DNA of 43,996 nucleotides from an uncultured Pelagibacteraceae bacterium. GTDB taxonomy: Bacteria; Pseudomonadota; Alphaproteobacteria; Pelagibacterales; Pelagibacteraceae. The position numbers were made by a program, and so were the translations under genes. Numbering within the stretch: the stretch's first letter is position 1; the number at the start of each line of letters is the position of its first letter. Location of the stretch: assembly GCA_913050185.1 (NCBI GenBank), contig CAJXBA010000008.1, positions 1-43,996 on the forward strand, read 5' to 3'. Positions 37,886 through 43,996 of the stretch are shown one piece after another. The notes under the pieces are model-generated. The model searched no databases. It saw nothing but the letters and a program-made list of their open reading frames with translations, and had not been told where the DNA came from.

Positions 37886-37914
37886 TTGACAATAATACAT
37901 TAGAATGTTTAAAT
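37886..37914 (+). promoter_or_regulatory. Sigma-70-type promoter of the bhmT leader
   Basis: A perfect -35 TTGACA (37886-37891) is followed by a 17-nt spacer and TTAAAT (37909-37914), four of six matches to the -10 consensus. The predicted start site is near 37921, two nt before the first paired base of the upstream pseudoknot. This is the best promoter match in the window. Confidence 0.75.
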
Positions 37915-37922
37915 TTACACAT

Positions 37923-37972
37923 AGCGCCAAGTTGATTCGGATTGCGGGCGCTTTAAAAGTCCTGCAAAAGCG
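37923..37972 (+). ncRNA. SAM-II-like pseudoknot, distal element of the bhmT leader (candidate)
   Basis: P1 is AGCGCC (37923-37928) with GGCGCT (37947-37952). The loop contains TTGCG (37942-37946), which pairs across with TGCAA (37963-37967), and CG (37938-37939) can pair with CG (37971-37972). This is the SAM-II topology (P1, loop, P2 strand abutting P1', A-rich linker, P2 strand). The primary sequence differs from the SAM-II consensus I know, so the ligand is inferred from topology and from the downstream gene. It starts at the predicted transcription start and is followed by a terminator. Confidence 0.5.
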
Positions 37973-37980
37973 ATTGTTTT

Positions 37981-38010
37981 AAACCACCGACTTTAGTCGG
38001 TAGTTTTTTT
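37981..38010 (+). terminator. Intrinsic terminator in the bhmT leader (attenuator)
   Basis: ACCGAC (37986-37991) pairs with GTCGGT (37996-38001) around TTTA. AAAC (37981-37984) can extend the stem with GTTT (38003-38006) past one mismatch, and seven T end at 38010. It lies 60-90 nt after the predicted start site and 82 nt before bhmT. GACTTT (37989-37994) in its 5' arm and loop is complementary to AAAGTC (37956-37961) in the pseudoknot linker, giving a possible antiterminator. Confidence 0.8.
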
Positions 38011-38034
38011 GAAATTGATTTCAATTAAAAACCT

Positions 38035-38085
38035 GGTATTTAACCATATTGTGTACCCGATACTTATCGAAGCACTAAAAAGGAG
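38035..38085 (+). ncRNA. SAM-V (SAM-II family) riboswitch covering the bhmT ribosome site
   Basis: P1 is GGTA (38035-38038) with TACC (38054-38057). The loop carries TTTAACC, then TTGTG (38049-38053), which pairs with CAC and AA of CACTAA (38073-38078). CC (38044-38045) can pair with GG (38082-38083) of the Shine-Dalgarno AAGGAG (38080-38085). The core TTTAACC and ACTAAAAAGG closely match the SAM-II/SAM-V consensus. A small hairpin CGATA/TATCG fills the linker. SAM binding would hide the ribosome site. SAM-V before bhmT is established in Pelagibacter. Confidence 0.8.
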
Positions 38086-38091
38086 AAGTAG

Positions 38092-39156
38092 ATGAAAAAT
38101 AAAAAAAGAGATTTAATCGAAAGATTAAATTCTGGACCTGTGATTTGCGCAGAGGGTTTTCTTTTCGAAATTGAAAGAAGAGGATATATGGCATCCGGAC
38201 AATTTGTTCCAATGGTTTCTCTGGAACATCCAGAGGCTTTGGAAAATCTTCATAGAGATTTTCAACACGCAGGCTCAGATATTGTTCAAGCCTTTACCTA
38301 CAACGGTCATCGTGAAAAAATGAGAGTGATTAACAAGGAAGAGTTATTAGAACCTTTAAATAGATCAGCATTGAAAATCGCAAAAAAAGTTGCAAATAGT
38401 CCAATTGGATCTGAACCTAATTTAATGGCCGGGAATATTTCAAACTCTAATATTTGGAATGATAAAAATCCCAAATCACACATAGAAGTTGAGAAAATAT
38501 TTACAGAAATGATTGGATGGGCTGTTGATGAAGGTGCGGATATATTGATTGGTGAAACTTTTTACTATGCTGGAGAAGCCTATAAAGCTTTAGAAGTTAT
38601 GAAAAAAACTAATCTTCCATGCGTTATTACCATTGCACCTATGGGTGAAAATATTATGAGAGACGGAGTTTCGATTGTAGATACCTGCAAAGAATTAGAA
38701 CAACGTGGGGGCGACGTAGTGGGAATGAATTGTTTTAGAGGTCCCGCAACAATGATGCCTTACCTTAAAGAAATCAGAAAGGTTTTAAAATGCCATGTTG
38801 CCGCTTTACCTATTAATTTTAGAACAACTAAGGAACATCCAACTTTTTTCAATTTGCCGGATAACAATGGATGCACATGTCATACGCCTCACAAAACACC
38901 ATTTCCTACTGCACTAGATCCTTTACAATGTAACAGGTATGAAATTGGAAAATTCACAAAGGAAGCTTTCGACCTTGGTGTGAATTACTTAGGCGTTTGT
39001 TGTGGAGCAAACCCAATGTTAATTAGAGAAGTTGCGGAGTCGGTTGGACTAAAAGTGCCAGCTAGCAAATACAGAGAGGATATGTCGACTCACTTTATAT
39101 ACGGAACACATAAAAGAATAGCAAAGCATATGAAAGATTATGCAGACAAAGCATGA
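38092..39156 (+). CDS. bhmT: Betaine-homocysteine S-methyltransferase family protein
   Basis: A 354-aa zinc-dependent methyltransferase of the homocysteine S-methyltransferase fold. It would transfer a methyl from glycine betaine (or a related donor) to homocysteine, making methionine and dimethylglycine. The zinc cysteines are C214 in VVGMNCFRG and the pair C303/C304 in GVNYLGVCCGANPMLIRE. VICAEGFLFEIERRGYM and GADILIGETFYYAGEAYKAL are family blocks. AAGGAG is 6 nt before the ATG and lies in the SAM-V-like structure, so methionine/SAM status should control it. Dimethylglycine dehydrogenase, which would use its by-product, is encoded 1.2 kb downstream. Confidence 0.9.
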   Translation: MKNKKRDLIERLNSGPVICAEGFLFEIERRGYMASGQFVPMVSLEHPEALENLHRDFQHAGSDIVQAFTYNGHREKMRVINKEELLEPLNRSALKIAKKVANSPIGSEPNLMAGNISNSNIWNDKNPKSHIEVEKIFTEMIGWAVDEGADILIGETFYYAGEAYKALEVMKKTNLPCVITIAPMGENIMRDGVSIVDTCKELEQRGGDVVGMNCFRGPATMMPYLKEIRKVLKCHVAALPINFRTTKEHPTFFNLPDNNGCTCHTPHKTPFPTALDPLQCNRYEIGKFTKEAFDLGVNYLGVCCGANPMLIREVAESVGLKVPASKYREDMSTHFIYGTHKRIAKHMKDYADKA

Positions 39157-39180
39157 CTTGTCTTGTCTTTTGAAAATCAG

Positions 39181-39654
39181 GTGAAAATTTTTAAAATTAA
39201 GTTAGAAATTTTTATTGCTGTATTTGTTATTTTAACAACTGATTTAGTAGCTCATGAATATAAAATAGGTAATTTAAAAATTTTACATCCTTATATTATA
39301 GAAACCCCACCAGGTGCTGTGGTTGCAGGCGGATATATGAAAATTGTAAATACAAGCAATCAATTCGATCGATTGAACGCAGTCGTTGTTAAATTTGCAA
39401 AATCTGCCAAAATCCATGAAATGAAAATGGAAAATGATGTGATGAAAATGAGAGAAGTAAAAGACGGATTAAAAATCCCAGCTCATGGTTCAGTAGAATT
39501 AAAACAAGGAGGATATCATATTATGTTTATGAATTTAATAAAATCTATGACCACAGGAGAAACTTATGAGGGAATTTTATTTTTTGAAAAATCTGGCAAT
39601 ATTAAAGTTTTATTTAGCGTTGAAGAAGTGGGTTTTAAGTTAAAAGACAATTAA
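39181..39654 (+). CDS. Copper chaperone PCu(A)C family protein
   Basis: A 157-aa exported copper-binding protein. The start is taken as GTG at 39181, giving a proper signal peptide (MKIFKIKLEIFIAVFVI...LVAHEY). An upstream TTG (39163) would add six residues. The copper ligands follow the PCuAC pattern: H79 and M81 in IHEMKMEN, and H113 and M115 in GYHIMFMNL. ETPPGAVVAGGYMKIVN and IPAHGSVELKQGG are typical. PCuAC proteins deliver Cu(I) in the periplasm to the CuA or CuB site of cytochrome oxidase, often together with SCO proteins, and a SCO gene follows 6 nt later. Confidence 0.88.
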   Translation: MKIFKIKLEIFIAVFVILTTDLVAHEYKIGNLKILHPYIIETPPGAVVAGGYMKIVNTSNQFDRLNAVVVKFAKSAKIHEMKMENDVMKMREVKDGLKIPAHGSVELKQGGYHIMFMNLIKSMTTGETYEGILFFEKSGNIKVLFSVEEVGFKLKDN

Positions 39655-39660
39655 TAAACA

Positions 39661-40260
39661 ATGAAAATAAATTCAGTACGCGCCTTAATCATAGCAGGTT
39701 TTTCTATTTTAATATTGTCATTAATCGGTTTACTTTTACCCAGTATTTTGAAAAAAAACTTTCAAACTCAATACTCCTCTGAAGCAAAACTAGGAGCCTC
39801 TTTTGAATTAATAGATTCTAATGGTAATAAAATAACCGAGGCAGCTTTTGTTGGCTCTCCAACCGTTTTGTTTTTTGGTTTTACTCATTGTCCTACCGTT
39901 TGCCCTCTTGCCTTACATAGACTGTCGTTATTGATAGAAAAATTAGGTAAAGATCAAAACAAATTAAAAGCTTACTTTATTACTCTTGACCCAGAACGAG
40001 ATACCTGGAAGGTTTTGAACAAATATTTAACCGGTTTTAATAATAGAATTATTGGAATCACCGGAGAATCTGAAAAAATAAAAATCTTAGCAAAATCATG
40101 GGGAATATACTCAAAAAAAGTTCCACTTGATGGAGATAATTACTCAATCGATCATACCGCTTTAATCTTTCTATTAAAAAACAACGGAAATTTTTTAAAA
40201 ACAATTGATTTTGAAGATGATTTTGAATTATCCTTAAAAGAAATCAAAAAACTTTTGTAA
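39661..40260 (+). CDS. SCO1/SenC family protein
   Basis: A 199-aa thioredoxin-fold protein anchored by an N-terminal membrane segment (about residues 8-28). It acts in copper delivery to, or thiol reduction of, the CuA site of cytochrome c oxidase. The copper ligands are C77 and C81 in FFGFTHCPTVCPLALHRL and H165 in SIDHTALIFLL. ITLDPERDTWKVLNKYL is the usual middle block. It pairs with the PCuAC gene upstream. No cytochrome oxidase genes are in the window. The 116-nt gap downstream holds the promoter of the dehydrogenase gene. Confidence 0.92.
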   Translation: MKINSVRALIIAGFSILILSLIGLLLPSILKKNFQTQYSSEAKLGASFELIDSNGNKITEAAFVGSPTVLFFGFTHCPTVCPLALHRLSLLIEKLGKDQNKLKAYFITLDPERDTWKVLNKYLTGFNNRIIGITGESEKIKILAKSWGIYSKKVPLDGDNYSIDHTALIFLLKNNGNFLKTIDFEDDFELSLKEIKKLL

Positions 40261-40329
40261 TTCTAATTAATTTTATTTTGAATAAGGTGTTCTGCTAAAT
40301 ATTTTTTATAACTATTACAGTTTATCATC

Positions 40330-40370
40330 TTGTGGGTTATGTTTCATAATATATAATATTTGAAGAGGGG
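40330..40370 (+). promoter_or_regulatory. Promoter and ribosome site of the dimethylglycine dehydrogenase gene
   Basis: TTGTGG (40330-40335), a 16-nt spacer and a perfect TATAAT (40352-40357) form a plausible sigma-70 promoter. AGAGGGG ends at 40370, six nt before the ATG, and is a strong ribosome site. The start site would fall near 40363, so the 5' leader would be only about 14 nt, with no room for a riboswitch. Confidence 0.55.
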
Positions 40371-40376
40371 AAAAAA

Positions 40377-42809
40377 ATGCCAGAAGAAAAAGTGGTTTCA
40401 CATGCAAAGGTAGGTATTATTGGTGGAGGAATCATGGGAGTAAGTTTGCTCTATCATTTGGCAAAAGAAGGATGGAAAGATTTAGTTTTAGTTGAAAAAG
40501 GAGAATTAACATCAGGATCAACTTGGCATGCTGCTGGTCAATGCCCTCAAATGATGGGAAGTTATAATTTAGCTAAAATTCATAAAGAATCTAACAATCT
40601 CTATAAAAAACTCGAAAAAGAAACAGAACAACCTACGGGATTTCATGAATGTGGAAGTTTAAGAATAGCTTACAAAAAAGAAGATTTAGATTGGTTTAAA
40701 TATGTAAAAGGAATTTTAGATAATATTGGAGCTCCCTCAGAAATTATTTCAACAAATGAAATTAGAAAAATTCATCCTTTCATTAAATTAGATGGAATAC
40801 TTGGTGCATTCCATACACCAGATGATGGACATACTGATTCAACTAGCACAACAAATGCTATGGCTAAAGGTGCAAGAAATTACGGTGCCAAAATATATAG
40901 AAAGAATAGAGCAACAGATATTAAACATCTTCCTTCAGGAGAATGGAAACTAATTACTGAAAAAGGAGATATTATTTGTGAACACGTTGTTAATGCCGCT
41001 GGAAGTTACGGCCCAGAAGTTGGAGCAATGGTTGGATTAAAGAACATTCCATCTATTAACATGATTCACCATTATTTAGTTACAGACGAGCATCCTTCTA
41101 TTGCAAAATTAGAAAAAGAATTGCCTGTTGTAAGAGATCCCCAGGCTTCGGCCTATTTAAGGCAAGAAGGAAAAGGCTTGTTAATTGGTCCTTATGAAAA
41201 AAATACAAAGTGCTGGGCTTTGAATGAAATGGATTGGAAATTTGATATGGAATTATTGGAACCTGAACTTGATAGAATTGAAGAACATTTAAATATCGGA
41301 ATGAACAGAATACCTGAATTCAAAGATGTTGGTATTAAAAAAATTATTTGCGGACCCATTACTCATACGCCGGATGATAATTTTCTTGCAGGACCTGCGC
41401 CAGGTTTAAAAAATTTTTGGATGTTTTGTGGAGCGAGCATTGGAATAGCTCAAGGTGGAGGAGCTGGAAAATACATGGCTCAATGGATGATACATGGTGA
41501 TGCAGATATCAATATGTTGGAATTTGAACCAAGAAGATACATGAGTTGGGCTAATAAAGATTATGCAATTAACAAATCTTCTGATCAATATAGGAGAATG
41601 TATTTTACTCCGTTACCAAATGAAAGCATCGAAATTGGCAGACCCATGAAAACAACACCCATCTACAACAAGTTGAAAAATTTTGGAGCATTGTATTTAG
41701 ATTCATATGGCTGGGAAAAACCTTGCTGGTTTGGAAAAAAAGGAATGAAAGAAGAATATGGTTTTAAAAGAACAAATGCTTTTACCTATGTTCAAAAAGA
41801 ATGTGAAAACGTTCAAAATAACGTTGGAGTTTTAGATCTAAGTACTTTTGCAAAGTATGAAATTTCTGGCAAAGGTAGCGAAGCATTTTTAGAAAGATTA
41901 TGTGCAAATCGCATACCCAAGAAAGATGGAAGTATTATTTTAACACATATGCTCAACTCAAAAGGTCGCATTCAAAGCGAACTTACTATTACTCGTTTTC
42001 CCAATAATCTTTTTTACGTTCTATCATCTACAGCATCTGAAATTAGAGATTTAGATTGGTTTAATCATCATCTTTATAAAAAAGAAGAAGTGAATATAAA
42101 AAATGTTACAAAAGATTATGGTGTACTTGTTCTTGCGGGACCAAAATCAAGAACGGTTTTGTCCCAAATAACCTCCCAAAATTTAAATAATAATGATTTT
42201 CCATGGTTGAAAGGTAAGGAAATTTTAGTTAACAAAATTCCAGTTCGTGCACTTAGAGTAAATTATGTGGGTGAATTGGGTTGGGAATTACATCATCCAA
42301 TGAATCAAATGGAAGCTTTATACGATGCTATTTGTGAAGTTGGCAAAAAAGAAAATATAATCAATTTTGGAACCTATGCGGTGAATTCCTTGAGAATGGA
42401 GAAAGCATATAGAGGATGGGGTAGTGAATTAACCGGAGAAATAAGTTTGGTTGAAGCTGGCATGGATCGATTTTTTAATTTAAAGAAAAAAAATAATTTT
42501 TTTGGAGCGAAAGCTTTACAGAATAAAATACAATCTGGAGTTGACATAAAAATAGTTTATTTAGAAGTAGAAGTTGATAATGCTGATGCAAGGGGGAACG
42601 AACCCGTTTATCACAATAACAAGACAGTGGGAGTAGTAACTTCAGGAGGATACGGTTTTAGAACTAACAAAAGTCTAGCATTTGCTTACGTAAAATCAGA
42701 TTTAACCAATGGTGGAAACTTAGAAATTGAAATTCAGGGTCAAAAAAGAAAAACAAAGATACTCGATAGGGTTGCCTACGATCCAGATAATCAAAAATTG
42801 AGAGCCTAA
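40377..42809 (+). CDS. Dimethylglycine/sarcosine dehydrogenase (FAD plus GcvT domains)
   Basis: An 810-aa two-domain enzyme. Residues 10-400 are a DAO-type FAD domain with VGIIGGGIMGVSLLYHLAKE and SGSTWHAAGQ, where H51 matches the covalent-flavin histidine of dimethylglycine dehydrogenase. Residues 420-800 are a GcvT-like folate domain (VGVLDLSTFAKYEISGKGSE, then VNYVGELGWELHHPMN and VTSGGYGFRTNKSLAFAYV). It would oxidatively remove a methyl from dimethylglycine or sarcosine and load it as methylene-tetrahydrofolate. BhmT upstream would supply dimethylglycine. A closely related gene follows. Distinguishing the dimethylglycine from the sarcosine reaction needs phylogeny. Confidence 0.9.
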   Translation: MPEEKVVSHAKVGIIGGGIMGVSLLYHLAKEGWKDLVLVEKGELTSGSTWHAAGQCPQMMGSYNLAKIHKESNNLYKKLEKETEQPTGFHECGSLRIAYKKEDLDWFKYVKGILDNIGAPSEIISTNEIRKIHPFIKLDGILGAFHTPDDGHTDSTSTTNAMAKGARNYGAKIYRKNRATDIKHLPSGEWKLITEKGDIICEHVVNAAGSYGPEVGAMVGLKNIPSINMIHHYLVTDEHPSIAKLEKELPVVRDPQASAYLRQEGKGLLIGPYEKNTKCWALNEMDWKFDMELLEPELDRIEEHLNIGMNRIPEFKDVGIKKIICGPITHTPDDNFLAGPAPGLKNFWMFCGASIGIAQGGGAGKYMAQWMIHGDADINMLEFEPRRYMSWANKDYAINKSSDQYRRMYFTPLPNESIEIGRPMKTTPIYNKLKNFGALYLDSYGWEKPCWFGKKGMKEEYGFKRTNAFTYVQKECENVQNNVGVLDLSTFAKYEISGKGSEAFLERLCANRIPKKDGSIILTHMLNSKGRIQSELTITRFPNNLFYVLSSTASEIRDLDWFNHHLYKKEEVNIKNVTKDYGVLVLAGPKSRTVLSQITSQNLNNNDFPWLKGKEILVNKIPVRALRVNYVGELGWELHHPMNQMEALYDAICEVGKKENIINFGTYAVNSLRMEKAYRGWGSELTGEISLVEAGMDRFFNLKKKNNFFGAKALQNKIQSGVDIKIVYLEVEVDNADARGNEPVYHNNKTVGVVTSGGYGFRTNKSLAFAYVKSDLTNGGNLEIEIQGQKRKTKILDRVAYDPDNQKLRA

Positions 42810-42870
42810 ACGAATCCATCTAGACAATTAAAATGAAATAAAGCATATTCCAAATTTTTAGGGGAGGTTA

Positions 42871-43996
42871 ATGGCAACAAGAACAAATGCACCTCCAAAA
42901 CCACATTTAGGTTTTGGCACTAGAATTAGAAAGTCGCCGTTTTTTGAATCTACTTTGGCATGGGGATGTAAAGAATACACAACATACAATCACATGTATT
43001 TTCCGGTTTATTATAATACTCCAGAGGAAGATTTCTGGAGTCTGGTTAATGATGTTACTCTTTGGGACGTTTCTGTTGAGCGTCAAGTAGAGATTACAGG
43101 ACCAGATGCATCGAAATTTACACAACTATTAACTCCAAGAAATTTATCAAATTGTGAAGTAAATCAGTGCAAGTATGTTCTAAATACAAATTATCAAGGT
43201 GGTATTCTTAGTGATCCGATATTATTGAGATTGGCAGAAGATCATTGGTGGTATTCAATTTCAGACAGCGATCTTTTACTTTGGGCAATGGGTGTTGCTG
43301 GTAATAACAAATACGACATTGAATTAAGAGAACCAGATGTTTCACCACTACAAATTCAAGGACCAAAATCACGCGCTTTAATGACAGATTTATTTGGATC
43401 ATGGATTAATGATCTAAAGTATTACTGGAGCAAACAGACAGATTTAAATGGAATACCAGTAGTTGTTTCAAGGACAGGATGGAGTGGTGAAATTGGTTTT
43501 GAGGTTTATCTAAGAGATGGGAAGCGAGGTGCAGATTTATATGAAAAGATCATGGCTGCTGGAAAGCAATACAAGATTGCTCCAACTGGCCCATCACAGG
43601 TTAGAAGAGTAGAGGCTGGAATATTTTCTTACTTCCAAGATATGAGAGTTACAGATAATCCTTTTGAGATTGGAATGGATAGATTGGTAGATCTTGAAAT
43701 GGAGGCGGATTTTGTAGGTAAGGAAGCACTTAAGAAAATTAAAAAAGAAGGAATTAAAAGAAAATTGGTTGGTATAGAAATTCTTGGAGACCCTATAAGC
43801 AAAGTTGTTCCACCACAATATACACCCGGATACTTTGTTCCTGATCATTGGCCTGTATATGATGATAAAAAAGAAATTGGTTATGTTACATCAAAGTGTT
43901 TTTCCCCAAGATTAAAGAAAAATATTGGATATGCATTTATTCCTATTGATTATGCAAAAAATGATACTGAAATAGAAATTAGATCTCCTTATGCAA
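42871..43996 (+). CDS. DmdA/GcvT-like aminomethyltransferase, truncated by window end
   Basis: An open frame from ATG 42871 runs without a stop to the window end (375 codons). GGAGG (42863-42867) is only 3 nt before the ATG; an in-frame ATG at 42886 is a weaker alternative. The protein is a stand-alone GcvT-fold folate enzyme. Its pieces RIRKSPFFESTLAWGCKEYT, YNHMYFP, VTLWDVSVERQVEITGPDA, GGILSDPILLRLAEDHWWYS, ISDSDLLLWAMGVA and SRTGWSGEIGFEVYL resemble dimethylsulfoniopropionate demethylase DmdA more than GcvT. However, DmdA has many paralogues in SAR11-type genomes. Position after the dimethylglycine dehydrogenase suggests it acts on a methylated amine or sulfonium C1 donor. I do not assign dmdA. 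Confidence 0.85.
   Translation, partial: MATRTNAPPKPHLGFGTRIRKSPFFESTLAWGCKEYTTYNHMYFPVYYNTPEEDFWSLVNDVTLWDVSVERQVEITGPDASKFTQLLTPRNLSNCEVNQCKYVLNTNYQGGILSDPILLRLAEDHWWYSISDSDLLLWAMGVAGNNKYDIELREPDVSPLQIQGPKSRALMTDLFGSWINDLKYYWSKQTDLNGIPVVVSRTGWSGEIGFEVYLRDGKRGADLYEKIMAAGKQYKIAPTGPSQVRRVEAGIFSYFQDMRVTDNPFEIGMDRLVDLEMEADFVGKEALKKIKKEGIKRKLVGIEILGDPISKVVPPQYTPGYFVPDHWPVYDDKKEIGYVTSKCFSPRLKKNIGYAFIPIDYAKNDTEIEIRSPYA

Noticed and set aside
37878-37922. Upstream ATG for the DMT permease at 37922
   Set aside because: It would place the TTGACA/TTAAAT promoter inside the coding region and add 15 residues that do not fit the family start. The ATG at 37877 is preferred.
40261-40376. A glycine or SAM riboswitch before dimethylglycine dehydrogenase
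   Set aside because: The region has no aptamer signatures, and the predicted start site leaves a leader of only about 14 nt.
42907-43848. Three minus-strand open frames near the window end
   Set aside because: They are antisense to the uninterrupted plus-strand DmdA/GcvT-like gene from 42871, which has strong family similarity and a Shine-Dalgarno.
42871-43996. Calling the last gene dmdA (DMSP demethylase)
   Set aside because: The resemblance is clear, but DmdA has close GcvT-fold paralogues and the gene neighbours indicate methylamine chemistry. Phylogeny would be needed.

Overview
The window is a dense, AT-rich bacterial chromosome segment. Intergenic gaps are mostly under 100 nt, genes often overlap by 1-14 nt, and I see no tRNA, rRNA, insertion sequence, prophage, integrase or CRISPR array. 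Gene content points to a marine oligotrophic alphaproteobacterium of SAR11-like type (Pelagibacterales, or an AT-rich relative such as HIMB59/AEGEAN-169). The indicators are a tandem glycine riboswitch before gcvTHP, a SAM-II/SAM-V type leader before bhmT, dimethylglycine dehydrogenase next to a DmdA-like GcvT-fold gene, and many solute-binding-protein transporters. The genus cannot be settled without a search.

Layout. 1-4018: end of a polyamine-type ABC operon (ATPase fragment, binding protein, two permeases), with a strong terminator between binding protein and permeases. 4086-12157: metabolic and transport genes, namely an M20 deacylase (-), a CsaA-like protein, a LysE exporter, aconitase, a PrpD-family dehydratase, a PQQ-type sugar dehydrogenase and a TerC protein (-). 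12253-18393: a TRAP transporter followed by all three 5-oxoprolinase genes (pxpA on the opposite strand, pxpB and pxpC) and a DMT permease, read as a 5-oxoproline uptake and use module. 18394-24093: glycine riboswitch, gcvT, gcvH, gcvP and a FAD amine oxidoreductase. 24097-30356 (-): a molybdenum formate dehydrogenase operon (SufU-like scaffold, HPP membrane protein, fdhD, fdsB, fdsA). It diverges through a 41-bp promoter region from 30398-34533 (+), a molybdenum cofactor operon (mobA, moaC, moeA, moaA, moaD, moaE). 34538-37922: two DMT permeases, an MFS permease and a 75-aa unknown. 37886-39156: regulated leader and bhmT. 39181-40260: two copper chaperones for cytochrome oxidase. 40377 to the end: dimethylglycine dehydrogenase and a truncated DmdA/GcvT-like gene.

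How it fits together. BhmT would take a methyl from glycine betaine and release dimethylglycine. The dehydrogenase at 40377 would oxidise dimethylglycine to sarcosine, the oxidoreductase at 22990 is a candidate for sarcosine to glycine, and GcvTHP would split glycine into CO2, ammonia and a folate-bound C1 unit. Once released as formate, that unit could be oxidised by the formate dehydrogenase, whose bis-MGD cofactor needs the adjacent mob/moa/moe genes. Much of a methyl-oxidation route is therefore within 20 kb, with two riboswitch-type leaders at its control points.

The most interesting signals are regulatory. The bhmT leader reads as promoter, SAM-II-like pseudoknot, terminator, then a SAM-V-like pseudoknot holding the Shine-Dalgarno. 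The glycine riboswitch has a 10-bp alternative helix reaching into the gcvT start codon. Two transport operons have a terminator between the binding protein and membrane genes. Several genes appear leaderless. Also notable are the HPP protein and SufU-like scaffold inside the formate dehydrogenase operon.
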